Shown piece after piece: positions 16,539 through 23,362 of a DNA stretch of 43,924 nucleotides; positions within the stretch are counted from its first letter, which is position 1; every line of letters starts with the position of its first letter. The notes beneath the pieces are model-generated. The model searched no databases, had not been told where the DNA came from, and saw nothing but the letters and a program-made list of their open reading frames with translations. Source of the stretch: a virus. Location: positions 1-43,924 of the IMG/VR virus record IMGVR_UViG_3300035689_000031; one strand, given 5' to 3'. The translations under genes were made by a program, and so were the position numbers.

Positions 16539-17602
16539 AGGGCTGTGTGTATCGTGGGCAGACAACGGGCGAAAGTTGCGTGTGTCATAATCGCAGAGAC
16601 CTCTGCCACAGCGGCACAGTGCCTTTGGCGATTTGCCAGATTTGCCCCTTTCGTCGCGAGCCGGATTTTTTCGCGCAAACCGAGCGGCTGCAGGTGGTCA
16701 AATATCATCGCGGTGAATACACCCCGCAGCCCCGCGCCTGTGGCGGGTGCGGCACATTCAAGGCCCGGGAATCCGCCGTCCAGTTTGTCTGGCCGTACTG
16801 GCATGCCGGAGCCTCAGGCGATGAACTGCGATTCTCAATTCGGTCAGTCGAAACCAACTACCGCGGCACGGCGAAAATCACGATCGTCGGGGACCGCCCG
16901 GACTGGTTCCGTGGCCACGTTATCAGCTGCCCGCGAATCGGCCCGAATCACAGCAATCGTCCTTACCGCGACATGCTGAACAAAATGTGGGTGATGGCGA
17001 CTCATCCGCAGATCGACAGCGAATTCGTCTGGATGATGGATGACGTGTATTTGTTGCGACCAGTGACGTGGGACGACCTCGACACGCCGCGAGCGTGGCG
17101 GTGGCACGAGTCCCGTGGCAACTCATGGCAGCGCCGGAAAACGAACACAATGCGAGCGCTGGCAGGCCGCAACAAAACGCAATACGACTTCGCCACGCAT
17201 CTGCCGCACACGGTCGAAAAACAAAAACTCCGCGAGTTGTTCGGCACGTATAACCTGCACGCAAACACAATGCTCTGGGAGGTGCTCTACGGCAACGAAT
17301 ACAGATCGAAGCCTTGGGGCACGCGGCCTTTCTTTGCCCGGCTGAGCGACGCTCGAAACCCTCAGGACATTGAGCGAGCGACCGCAGGGGCATCGGTGAT
17401 GAATCACATCGCGCAGGCGTGGACACCGGCGATGCGGCGATTCCTTGAAGACCGCTTGCCGAACGCTGCGAGCGGCGAGACAATCACCAGCGGCTACCGA
17501 CCGCAATTCAAGCGAGTGGCTAGGGGCAATCCGGGGCGAGTGGTGAAGCGCAGACCGAAGCACACACACCGGGCAGTAGTGGAGGCTCAGGGCAAGCGAT
17601 GA
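16535..17602 (+). CDS. Stealth-like sugar-phosphate or glycosyl transferase with Cys-rich N-terminus
   Basis: 355 aa. Residues 90-175 resemble the Stealth CR1/CR2 pattern of capsule phosphotransferases and related transferases: GDELRFSIRSVETNYRG, KITIVGDRPDWF, then EFVWMMDDVYLL with the paired Asp at 169-170. The N-terminus has eight cysteines (4, 15, 17, 24, 34, 37, 69, 72), probably binding metal. The C-terminus is basic. It could modify a surface glycan of host or virion. It is coupled to the neighbouring transferase genes. The family assignment is moderate and the substrate unknown. Confidence 0.6.
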   Translation: MKGCVYRGQTTGESCVCHNRRDLCHSGTVPLAICQICPFRREPDFFAQTERLQVVKYHRGEYTPQPRACGGCGTFKARESAVQFVWPYWHAGASGDELRFSIRSVETNYRGTAKITIVGDRPDWFRGHVISCPRIGPNHSNRPYRDMLNKMWVMATHPQIDSEFVWMMDDVYLLRPVTWDDLDTPRAWRWHESRGNSWQRRKTNTMRALAGRNKTQYDFATHLPHTVEKQKLRELFGTYNLHANTMLWEVLYGNEYRSKPWGTRPFFARLSDARNPQDIERATAGASVMNHIAQAWTPAMRRFLEDRLPNAASGETITSGYRPQFKRVARGNPGRVVKRRPKHTHRAVVEAQGKR

Positions 17603-18345
17603 GACATATCATGATCATTCAATCCGCATACCCGCCAGACCGGGCAGAACTGTCGGCAAGGCGGCTGGAGATCACGCGGCACACATCAATCGTCGCGCTG
17701 GCATCACAGAGGCAAAAGCCAACGGTGCACGTGGCAATCCATCCTGAGGACGTTCATGGCAAAGCACGGCGGGAAGCGTTTCTCTCGACAGGCTGTGACG
17801 TGCGATTTCTCGAACGGCCGGAGTGGCGGTTGTACCACGAGAATTGGGAGTTACCGACGGGCTGGAAACTCGTTTCCAGAATGGACGACGATGACGTGAT
17901 TGCCCGCGACTTCTGCGAGGTGCTGCAGGGCACCTTTCGACAACAGCGGGAAGCCCTGCTCTGGCCTACGGGATACGTCTTCTGGCGGCAGCAGATTTTT
18001 CGTTTGACGCACAGGGGCAATCAGTTCCCCACGCTGAGCACTGACGGCAACGAAGACCCACACGCTGAGCCTCACTGGGAGATACCGAGCCGCTGGCCGT
18101 CGCGGGCTGTTAGCCATTCGCCAGGCTGGATATGGGTTCGGCACGGCGACGCGGCGACGTCCACACTGCAGCGTTACAGACAGCGACAGGTGGGACGGAT
18201 TGACGCAGATAGACTGCCTGTCAACCTTCGGGCTATCGTGCGAGCCTGTGAAGCCTCAGGCGTTCCCAGTGGCAACTACCGCGAGCACCGAAGCCCGCAC
18301 ATCGACTATGTATTGCAGGAGAACGCGCGTGCACGCCGAAGCTGA
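17599..18345 (+). CDS. Putative rhamnosyltransferase-family glycosyltransferase
   Basis: 248 aa. The signature is WKLVSRMDDDDVIARDF, with four Asp at 96-99, typical of the putative rhamnosyl transferase family, where the acidic cluster binds metal and the sugar nucleotide. Further on, WPTGYVFWRQQIFRLTHRGN and a later GWIWVRHGDA fit such small GT-A enzymes. No signal peptide is evident, so it would act in the cytoplasm. It is coupled to the Stealth-like gene upstream and overlaps the methyltransferase downstream. Confidence 0.65.
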   Translation: MRHIMIIQSAYPPDRAELSARRLEITRHTSIVALASQRQKPTVHVAIHPEDVHGKARREAFLSTGCDVRFLERPEWRLYHENWELPTGWKLVSRMDDDDVIARDFCEVLQGTFRQQREALLWPTGYVFWRQQIFRLTHRGNQFPTLSTDGNEDPHAEPHWEIPSRWPSRAVSHSPGWIWVRHGDAATSTLQRYRQRQVGRIDADRLPVNLRAIVRACEASGVPSGNYREHRSPHIDYVLQENARARRS

Positions 18346-18808
18346 CCAGTGGGTGTCGAAATACGGTTCCACACTTCCCCTGCAGGTGCTTGAGATCGGC
18401 TCACTGAACATCAACGGCACCGCCCGTGTGCACTTCCCGAACGCTCGATGGCTTGGTATCGACCGGCAACGCGGACCGGGTGTTGACGTCGTCTGTGATT
18501 TCCTCGACTGGGAAGCAAACGCAGCGTTTGATGTTGTGGTATGCTGTGAGGTTCTGGAACACTCAAGCGTGTGGCGCGACATTGTCGGCAGGGTTAAGCC
18601 GCTATTGATGACTGGCGGGATATTTATCGGCACCTGCGCGGGACCGCTCAGACAGCCGCACAGTGCGATTGACGGTGGACCCCTGCGGCAGGGCGAGTAT
18701 TACAGCAACCTGACGGCCGGTGACCTGCTCGGTGAACTCCAAGCGGCTGGGTTCTGGCGAGTGCTGGTGCACGATACTGGGCACGATCTGCGATGGTGGG
18801 CGGCGTGA
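18329..18808 (+). CDS. SAM-dependent methyltransferase (class I)
   Basis: 159 aa from the GTG at 18329, with CAGGAGA upstream; earlier starts in the frame lie well inside the previous gene. The SAM-binding strand-loop is VLEIGSLNIN (20-29), the acidic ribose-binding end of strand 2 is LGIDRQRGPG, and a post-motif is FDVVVCCEVLEHSS. The C-terminus has a GGIFIGTCAGP strand. Coming after two sugar transferases, it may methylate a glycan. It ends in a GTGA overlap with the next frame. Confidence 0.75.
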   Translation: MHAEADQWVSKYGSTLPLQVLEIGSLNINGTARVHFPNARWLGIDRQRGPGVDVVCDFLDWEANAAFDVVVCCEVLEHSSVWRDIVGRVKPLLMTGGIFIGTCAGPLRQPHSAIDGGPLRQGEYYSNLTAGDLLGELQAAGFWRVLVHDTGHDLRWWAA

Positions 18809-19137
18809 GACTTGTAATCGCCGTGATCGTCTCTGCCTGTGCAATCGCAGTCCTGATCGACAGCCCCCGTCGCGAGCTGGACGCACAATTGCGTGCTGAC
18901 TGGCTGGAGTACCGGGAGCACGTCGGAAACCCAGCATTTCCCGCGACTTCTGAAAATTTTTCAGAATTCTTTTCAGACCACACTGGACACAAAACGATAA
19001 GGTGCTATACTTCACCTGTCGGACGCAAGGTGCGGAAGACAGCACAACTAAGCAAGGGGCTGAGAGATGAAGACTGTTACCGAAGCACAGGTTGGCGACG
19101 CTTTGTTTTGCACGCGATGCGTGGAAGACCACATTGA
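18805..19137 (+). CDS. Possible small membrane protein
   Basis: 110 aa from the GTG coupled to the methyltransferase stop. Residues 2-18 form a hydrophobic segment (LVIAVIVSACAIAVLI), followed by a charged region (SPRRELDAQLRADWLEYREH). The 3' third runs through the promoter at 18984-19011 and overlaps the next gene by 71 nt, so either the frame is overextended there or the gene and promoter overlap. A membrane-anchored accessory is possible. Moderate to low support. Confidence 0.4.
   Translation: MRLVIAVIVSACAIAVLIDSPRRELDAQLRADWLEYREHVGNPAFPATSENFSEFFSDHTGHKTIRCYTSPVGRKVRKTAQLSKGLRDEDCYRSTGWRRFVLHAMRGRPH
18984..19066 (+). promoter_or_regulatory. Promoter and shared leader, copy A
   Basis: -35 TGGACA (18984-18989), 16-nt spacer, -10 TATACT (19006-19011), then 13 nt to GCAAGGTGC (19025-19033). 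A second CAAGG lies in AGCAAGGGGC (19051-19060), the ribosome binding site of the ATG at 19067. The same layout recurs at 19432 and 34078. About 40 nt upstream of the -35 also resemble copy C, including an ATTCTTT segment. Confidence 0.75.
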
Positions 19138-19366
19138 CTTCGTTCTGGATGTTATGGCAGCGACGGACAAGGCAATCAAGGTTCACAACGCTGAGCGAAA
19201 CCTGACAGTGTGGATTCCGCGAAGCGCCCTGCAGGTGAACACTGCATTCAATCGGACGGCAAAGGACAGCCACAGCGTGAACTGCTGTTGGCACTGTGTG
19301 GCTGGCTGGTTCTGGACTAAAGCGAACCGCCAGCAGAAACTGGCACTGCATCTGATTTGTGGATGA
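19067..19366 (+). CDS. Small two-CxxC protein from leader copy A
   Basis: 99 aa. It has two CxxC pairs, CTRC at residues 15-18 and CWHC near residue 75, so it may bind zinc or undergo disulphide exchange. Between them lies a beta-rich, charged segment (DKAIKVHNAERNLTVWIPRS). No family is recognised. It has its own promoter and strong ribosome binding site and a GC-rich hairpin downstream, so it is a self-contained unit within an otherwise coupled genome, as seen for phage accessory (moron-type) genes. Confidence 0.65.
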   Translation: MKTVTEAQVGDALFCTRCVEDHIDFVLDVMAATDKAIKVHNAERNLTVWIPRSALQVNTAFNRTAKDSHSVNCCWHCVAGWFWTKANRQQKLALHLICG

Positions 19367-19385
19367 CAAGCCCCGGTAAGGCCAC

Positions 19386-19411
19386 CCCGGGAGACCGGCC
19401 CGGGCAATTTC
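19386..19411 (+). terminator. Possible terminator after the copy A gene
   Basis: CCCGGG at 19386-19391 and CCCGGG at 19399-19404 form a six-pair stem with a 7-nt loop, followed by CAATTTC. The T run is poor, so termination strength is uncertain, but it separates the copy A unit from promoter copy B. Confidence 0.4.
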
Positions 19412-19431
19412 AAAAATCCGAAACATCCCTC

Positions 19432-19511
19432 TTGACTTCGCCCGTCGTCCGCGGGTATCGTCTGACATCGGCCCGCAAGGTGCAGGCCAGTAACCAGCAA
19501 GGAGGCGACAA
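19432..19511 (+). promoter_or_regulatory. Promoter and shared leader, copy B
   Basis: -35 TTGACT (19432-19437), 18-nt spacer, -10 TATCGT (19456-19461), 13 nt to GCAAGGTGC (19475-19483), then AGCAAGGAGGC (19496-19506) as the ribosome binding site for the ATG at 19512. The two CAAGG cores are 22 nt apart (27 in copy A, 24 in copy C). Confidence 0.75.
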
Positions 19512-19580
19512 ATGGACCCAGCAGCAGCGGCAGCTCTGATAATCGTTATCCTCGGCGTTCTCGGCTACTTCGCACAATGA
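19512..19580 (+). CDS. 22-residue hydrophobic micropeptide
   Basis: A tiny gene with an excellent ribosome binding site (AAGGAGG, 7 nt before ATG) and the copy B promoter. The product is MDP, five Ala, then ALIIVILGVLGYFAQ: one short membrane-spanning helix with no other domain. Single-helix phage peptides can be holin-like, toxic or inhibitors of membrane complexes; which applies here cannot be told. Directly after its TGA the +1 frame stays open to 19959 and reads like protein, so a longer frameshifted form or a decayed larger gene is also conceivable. Confidence 0.55.
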   Translation: MDPAAAAALIIVILGVLGYFAQ

Positions 19581-19638
19581 ATCGTTCGTCGGGCTGGTCA
19601 CTCCCGGCAGCAGTCACCCGGTTGACTACACGTGGCCT

Positions 19639-19959
19639 TTGCAGATCGGCACTGCTGCAGAGATTCCTGATCCGGAGGCAAACCGTCAGAGCCTCGGCAG
19701 GCTAAACATGACGCCATCGACCACGTTTCCCCTGTGCGTGGCGTCAATCGACGGGAACAGGGATTTACTCGAACAACAAAACCCCCGCAGCACAGGGACC
19801 GCGTGCAATGATCGGCTGAGCTGGTCTGAATGGCTGATCCCCATTGCAGATGATTGCCGGGGGTGGTTTTTGATAAATGAAGCCTCGCAAGGTGCGGGGC
19901 GGTTTTGGCAAGGTGCTTTCGAGGAATATTGCAATGGCATTCGAGTGGAATCAGTTTGA
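19639..19959 (+). CDS. Uncertain ORF, possibly noncoding structured region
   Basis: 106 aa if started at TTG 19639; the frame is open from 19543 but has no ATG or GTG. The peptide looks plausible late on (LSWSEWLIPIADDC, GRFWQGAFEEYCNG) and its stop overlaps the next gene by 26 nt, which favours coding. Against it, there is no ribosome binding site and the region holds several complementary segments and terminator-like hairpins. It may be a decayed gene, the continuation of the micropeptide through a +1 shift, or leader RNA. I list it so the 350-nt stretch is not read as empty. Confidence 0.3.
   Translation: MQIGTAAEIPDPEANRQSLGRLNMTPSTTFPLCVASIDGNRDLLEQQNPRSTGTACNDRLSWSEWLIPIADDCRGWFLINEASQGAGRFWQGAFEEYCNGIRVESV
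19781..19871 (+). other. Nested inverted repeats ending in a T run
   Basis: ACCCCCG (19781-19787) pairs with CGGGGGT (19858-19864), enclosing TGCAATG (19804-19810) with CATTGCA (19842-19848), and T5 follows at 19867-19871. The nesting is consistent with a folded RNA and a terminator. Farther upstream GCAGCAGT (about 19604) can pair with ACTGCTGC (about 19650), and TGACGCCA (about 19708) with TGGCGTCA (about 19738). This overlaps the uncertain ORF. Confidence 0.35.
19882..19906 (+). terminator. Hairpin GCCTCGC/GCGGGGC with short T run
   Basis: GCCTCGC (19882-19888), loop AAGGT, GCGGGGC (19894-19900), then GGTTTT. One pair is a T-G wobble. It lies 28 nt before the next gene start and could be a weak terminator closing the copy B unit, or a structure in the leader of the next gene. 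Its loop includes another GCAAGGTGC. Confidence 0.45.
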
Positions 19960-20359
19960 GAAGCGACGCAAAAGCATTGTTGGCGAGCCTCAAAAACCTG
20001 CAGTCGCAGTGAGGATTCACAAAAACCGCAAAACAAAAGCCGGGGAGTCTGAGCGGGTGTGCCTACTGCTGAGCCGATCGTTCGTTGATGCAGCCCGATT
20101 GCGAAAAGGTGACAAGCTGGAAGCGTGCGTCGATGGCAGTAAACTGGGGTTGCGGTTGCATCCAGAAAACGGGCAGGCAATCAGCGGAGCCGAATTTACT
20201 AGTCGGCGACAATCGTCACGGTCAGGGAAAGCCAAGGCAACTCCATACGTGGCGTTTATGGTTGTTACGTGGAAAAAACTGGCGGCGTGGGCTGAGGCTC
20301 GCGACGGTAAGTGGGTCACGCTGCAGGACAAAGGCACGCACTGGGAATCAACTGAATGA
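19934..20359 (+). CDS. Unknown basic protein upstream of CsrA-1
   Basis: 141 aa from the ATG at 19934, with GAGGAAT upstream; earlier starts run through the terminator-like hairpin. The protein is Lys/Arg-rich, with AVAVRIHKNRKTKAGESERVCLLLSRSFVDAARLRKG and VAFMVVTWKKLAAWAE as strand-like segments. The RLRKGDKLEACVDG segment resembles the small beta-barrel DNA-binding fold of AbrB-type proteins, but I cannot confirm that. It is coupled to the CsrA-like gene by ATGA. Confidence 0.6.
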   Translation: MAFEWNQFEKRRKSIVGEPQKPAVAVRIHKNRKTKAGESERVCLLLSRSFVDAARLRKGDKLEACVDGSKLGLRLHPENGQAISGAEFTSRRQSSRSGKAKATPYVAFMVVTWKKLAAWAEARDGKWVTLQDKGTHWESTE

Positions 20360-20547
20360 GAATCACCCGCAAAGTAGGTGACGGAGTCGAGCTGTTCCGC
20401 GGCTCCGAGACCGTGGCTAAAATCACAATCCGCGAAATCAGCCCGGGGCGTGTGTCAATCGACATCGTCGCCCCGCTGAGCGTGGAAATTCTTCGATCTG
20501 AACTCATTGACAGGGAGACCAGTAAAGATGCAATACCCGTGGATTAG
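20356..20547 (+). CDS. csrA: CsrA-like RNA-binding regulator, paralogue 1
   Basis: 63 aa, the size of CsrA. The five-strand pattern is clear: ITRKVGDGVEL for strand 1 (Arg5 in the RNA-contacting TRK), KITIREISPGRVSIDIVAP for strands 2-4, then VEILRSEL, where Arg47 is the equivalent of the second RNA-binding Arg. CsrA dimers bind A(N)GGA-type motifs in mRNA leaders and block or stabilise translation. A phage copy could reprogram host or phage mRNAs. It overlaps the upstream gene by ATGA and ends in TAG. Similarity is visible by eye across almost the whole protein. Confidence 0.75.
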   Translation: MRITRKVGDGVELFRGSETVAKITIREISPGRVSIDIVAPLSVEILRSELIDRETSKDAIPVD

Positions 20548-20725
20548 ACCGCTGCCAGAACTGCCCTACGGCGGCGACAGGAAGCCCGGAGATCCAACGC
20601 CGGAGAAGATCGCAGAAGCCTGCCGCAACATGGCGGGCATTCCGGCAAGCAGCGCCAAAGACGGCCAGCGGCGGGCACGCGTGCAGACCTACGGCAGCAG
20701 CTACAGGACGCATCGCGATGGCTAA
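20528..20725 (+). CDS. Small unknown protein
   Basis: 65 aa from the ATG at 20528, with AGGGAG upstream, overlapping the CsrA-1 3' end by 20 nt. It is Pro- and Arg-rich (WIRPLPELPYGGDRKPGDPTPEKI) with one likely helix (EKIAEACRNMAG) and a basic tail. No domain is recognised. It sits between CsrA-1 and a VRR-NUC gene and overlaps the latter by 8 nt. Confidence 0.55.
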   Translation: MQYPWIRPLPELPYGGDRKPGDPTPEKIAEACRNMAGIPASSAKDGQRRARVQTYGSSYRTHRDG

Positions 20726-21044
20726 GCGTGGGCTTCCGCGACTGACAGAATCGCAGTTCAGGGGACAGGTTATTTCGCTGGCCATGCTCTACGGCTGGCA
20801 GGTGTGTCACTTTCGGCCAGCGCGAACCGCCAGAGGCTGGCGGACTGCAATACAGGGGCACGCTGGGGCGCCTGACATCATCGCAGCCCGCAACGGCCGC
20901 GTGATCGGGGCTGAACTGAAGGTCGGCAACAACAAGCCGACCGAAGATCAGTTGCTTTGGCTACACCACTGGGGCAAAGAGGCTTACTTGTGGTACCCCA
21001 GCGATTGGAAGCAAATTGAGGACGTCTTTTCAGGGAGAATATGA
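20718..21044 (+). CDS. VRR-NUC domain nuclease
   Basis: 108 aa, the normal size of stand-alone phage VRR-NUC proteins. The PD-(D/E)xK core shows as GHAGAPDIIAARNGRVIGAELKVG, with Asp in APD and the ELK pair, then a conserved Gln in PTEDQLLWL. Such nucleases cut structured or replication-intermediate DNA. It is close to a possible annealing protein and an ERCC4 nuclease. It starts inside the preceding small gene and is followed at once by the next start. Confidence 0.85.
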   Translation: MAKRGLPRLTESQFRGQVISLAMLYGWQVCHFRPARTARGWRTAIQGHAGAPDIIAARNGRVIGAELKVGNNKPTEDQLLWLHHWGKEAYLWYPSDWKQIEDVFSGRI

Positions 21045-21377
21045 GTGGCAATTGAATGGATAGACCGACCCCGCGGAACCACCCCAGTCGATGCGTGGAC
21101 ATACCGAGCTGACCTCGGCAGCGGCTGGGAAATTTACGGTAACATCGAGCCGTTTTCGGCGTCGGGCTTGTTCGGCTGGGTGGTCCTTTGGAGGCCGGAC
21201 GAATTCCGTGCAACCAATGATGATGCGGTGCACGTCGAGCTACGGATGGAGGGGTTTTGCAACTTGCCATGGCAGGCAAAGGCCGAAGCCGCGCAGGCAA
21301 TCGGGCGACTGCAGACAATGGCGAACGCAGATCCGCAGATGCTGATCAGACTGCAGACGACAACAGGAGGTGTGTAA
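21045..21377 (+). CDS. Unknown protein between VRR-NUC and CsrA-2
   Basis: 110 aa from the GTG at 21045, one base after the nuclease stop. The N-terminal half has beta strands (DAWTYRADLGSGWEIYG, LFGWVVLW), and the C-terminal half is an Ala/Gln-rich helix. No family is recognised. Compact packing on both sides implies one transcript with the nuclease and CsrA-2. Confidence 0.55.
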   Translation: MAIEWIDRPRGTTPVDAWTYRADLGSGWEIYGNIEPFSASGLFGWVVLWRPDEFRATNDDAVHVELRMEGFCNLPWQAKAEAAQAIGRLQTMANADPQMLIRLQTTTGGV

Positions 21378-21584
21378 GTGGCTTTCACACTCAGGCGCAA
21401 ACGCGGCGAAGCGATCAAAATCGGCGATAACATTATAATCACAATCAGCGACACGCGGGACAGCCACGCACAAATACGCGTGGAAGCACCGCGGGAAATT
21501 CCAATTCAACGAATTCAAGGAGAGGCAGGCAATGGCAACGCGAACAATACAGGTGCAGCATCTCGGAAGCGACGACGTCACTGA
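21378..21584 (+). CDS. csrA: CsrA-like RNA-binding regulator, paralogue 2
   Basis: 68 aa from the GTG at 21378, with AGGAGGTG upstream. TLRRKRGEAIKIGDNIIITI matches CsrA strands 1-2 (Arg6/Arg7 in the RNA-contact position), and RVEAPREIPIQRI matches VxAPxxVxxxR, with Arg45 as the second RNA contact. The last 20 residues are a basic tail that overlaps the next gene by 53 nt. It is clearly diverged from paralogue 1, so target preferences may differ, or the two could form heterodimers. Confidence 0.75.
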   Translation: MAFTLRRKRGEAIKIGDNIIITISDTRDSHAQIRVEAPREIPIQRIQGEAGNGNANNTGAASRKRRRH

Positions 21585-21795
21585 CTGGTACAGTGATGTC
21601 ATTCCGCAAATCGGCGAAACGGTGCGGCTCGATGCGTGTTCTGGACTCAACTTAACCTGCAGTATCGATCAGCACGGCAAGCGATACCGCGTTGTGAATG
21701 TCATGCACTGTCTGTGGCAAGAACCGCTTCGCGCTGAGTCAATCCCGACTATCGTGGTAACTGAGATCGCAAGCGAGGTGGTGGATGCCGCTTAA
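21532..21795 (+). CDS. Unknown protein
   Basis: 87 aa from an ATG with a strong AAGGAGAGG upstream, placed inside the CsrA-2 tail. The sequence is beta-rich with DVIPQIGETVRLDACSGLNL and KRYRVVNVMHCLW, resembling a small barrel. No family is recognised. The strong ribosome binding site supports translation from here. Confidence 0.6.
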   Translation: MATRTIQVQHLGSDDVTDWYSDVIPQIGETVRLDACSGLNLTCSIDQHGKRYRVVNVMHCLWQEPLRAESIPTIVVTEIASEVVDAA

Positions 21796-22156
21796 GACGA
21801 ATGACCTGATTTTCCTTGCGATGGACTCGCCAGACTACGCAGTTCTGCCATCGGACCCTATGCGGCCAGGCGTTCGGCTTGACTATTCGCAACCGATTCA
21901 GTCCCCGTGGATGCGAAGTGTGGGGCAGCCGCTGGCCTCAGCGAATCCATCGACACGCCCAACGTCAATGGTGGAGTTGCAGAAGCTGTGGCGCGAGGAA
22001 CGCAACCTGATGAGCAATGAAGCCTATGACGCGATGCTGGAAACCGCAGCGAGTCAGCGGGCAGCAGTAGAGGCGGCGGCCGCGTTGGCTCCGCTTGTAA
22101 GTGATGGTGATTTGAAAACGATTTTGGAGGAAATCGAACTATGTCAACAGCAGTAA
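21785..22156 (+). CDS. Unknown protein upstream of the possible annealing protein
   Basis: 123 aa. The N-terminal 60 residues are Pro/Ser-rich; the C-terminal half is helical (ELQKLWREERNLMSNEAYDAM, then an Ala-rich helix ending EEIELCQQQ). It overlaps the previous gene by 11 nt and the next by 16 nt. No domain is recognised. Confidence 0.55.
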   Translation: MPLKTNDLIFLAMDSPDYAVLPSDPMRPGVRLDYSQPIQSPWMRSVGQPLASANPSTRPTSMVELQKLWREERNLMSNEAYDAMLETAASQRAAVEAAAALAPLVSDGDLKTILEEIELCQQQ

Positions 22157-23118
22157 TTAAAACCCCAGTGATGGAACTTGTGAATCTTTGCAAAGTCGGA
22201 CGCAGCGCATACCTCGAAGCCATTCAGCGACGCGACGAAATGCAGGCTGCGATGGTGCGGGCTGACGGGCTCTTACAGGCAATTGACGCGGCACGGACTG
22301 AGCAGGTCGCGGCGGTGCTACTGAGGATGGCGCACCCAGACGCTGGCCTTGTGGAGATAGTCGGCGAGGGCACTAATAACGAAACCGTGCGAGTCATGGC
22401 GATGGCGTTGTTCTGCGGGTTCACGCCAGGCAAAGGCGAGTTTGCCATCTTTCACGGGCGAGCAAAATCGTCTCTGTACCTTAAGGACGCGGGCATCCGG
22501 AAACTGCTGGTCCAACAGGGATGCGAGCCTCCGCAGGTGTCAGCACACTTTCCGGTTCAGGCACAATTGAAATCGGGGCTGACGGTGTGGGCAGTCGAGG
22601 GCGAAGCGTCTACGGTCTACGACGGCAAAACTTATCGCGTTCAGTTCAGTGGGCCGGGCAGTGTGAAGTTGCCGTGCAAATTTTTTAAGAACTCCAGCGA
22701 TAGCAGCGACAACATCGACGGCATCATCGCGAAGGCAAGGCGGCGAATGTTGCTGGAGCTGATGCGAGTGGTTCAGAGCGCTGCTGGCATGGTGGCTGAG
22801 GACTCCAACGAAGGCGACGAAACAGCCATTGAGGGTAAGGTACAGATTATCAACGCTGGGCCGCAGGCCGTTCAGGCAGCCCCCGCATTCGATTTCCTTG
22901 ACGAGGTCGCGGCACTGCAGGTTAAGTTGAGTCCAGAACACGCAAGGTTGCTCGGTGACGGTCACGAGGACATTGCGGAAGCGATGTCGGAGGTACGATT
23001 GCAAGATGTCTGGAAGAAGATCAATGAAAAGATAAAGGAGCACCGACTGGACACGCGAGCGGTCGAACTGCTGACGCGCATCAAGGACGCTCGCAAAGGA
23101 GAGCTGGCCGGTGAGTGA
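22141..23118 (+). CDS. Possible single-strand annealing (RecT/Bet-like) protein
   Basis: 325 aa. The central part has the order of elements seen in phage annealing proteins: LFCGFTPGKGEFAIFHG, then SLYLKDAGIRKLLVQQG, then a beta region (GLTVWAVEGEASTVYDG), then DNIDGIIAKARRRMLLELM, similar to the late KAR segment of RecT/Bet. Similarity is by pattern, not by a diagnostic motif. Neighbouring VRR-NUC and ERCC4 nucleases make a recombination role reasonable. The C-terminus is helical and charged. It could instead be an unrelated early protein. Confidence 0.4.
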   Translation: MSTAVIKTPVMELVNLCKVGRSAYLEAIQRRDEMQAAMVRADGLLQAIDAARTEQVAAVLLRMAHPDAGLVEIVGEGTNNETVRVMAMALFCGFTPGKGEFAIFHGRAKSSLYLKDAGIRKLLVQQGCEPPQVSAHFPVQAQLKSGLTVWAVEGEASTVYDGKTYRVQFSGPGSVKLPCKFFKNSSDSSDNIDGIIAKARRRMLLELMRVVQSAAGMVAEDSNEGDETAIEGKVQIINAGPQAVQAAPAFDFLDEVAALQVKLSPEHARLLGDGHEDIAEAMSEVRLQDVWKKINEKIKEHRLDTRAVELLTRIKDARKGELAGE

Positions 23119-23362
23119 CACAAACACCCCGTTTGAATGGCGACACATCGAACAGCACCACTACGAGTGCAACTGGCACGGCTACAGGCTGACAGCAAAT
23201 CAGGACATTTGGAAGGTTGAACACGGTGGACTCGAACGACGTGGCACTCCGCGACTTGCCAGAATCGCTCGCGTGTCAGCAGCCCGACGGGCAGAGATCG
23301 CACGCAGTAACGCTGAGGGATACGCATTCAGACATTTCCATGAAAGGCAGAGCGATGAGTGA
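23111..23362 (+). CDS. Small unknown protein
   Basis: 83 aa from a GTG overlapping the preceding stop. The N-terminal half has EWRHIEQHHYECNWHGYRL and ANQDIWKVEHGG, a Trp-marked strand pattern shared loosely with other small genes in this genome; the C-terminal half is an Arg/Ala-rich helix. No known family is evident. Confidence 0.5.
   Translation: MSDTNTPFEWRHIEQHHYECNWHGYRLTANQDIWKVEHGGLERRGTPRLARIARVSAARRAEIARSNAEGYAFRHFHERQSDE

Noticed and set aside
19577-19705. 42-codon ORF starting in the micropeptide stop
   Set aside because: Arg/Ser-rich product with no motif, and no sign beyond an ATG overlap.
19512-19906. tmRNA or other known large RNA
   Set aside because: No tRNA-like ends, no CCA-type 3' end and no tag-like reading frame ending in Ala-Ala were seen.
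19686-20180. Long minus-strand ORF (164 codons) opposite the 19934 gene
   Set aside because: No ribosome binding site, unnatural Cys/His/Arg-rich translation, and all supported genes are on the + strand; it mirrors coding bias of the opposite strand.
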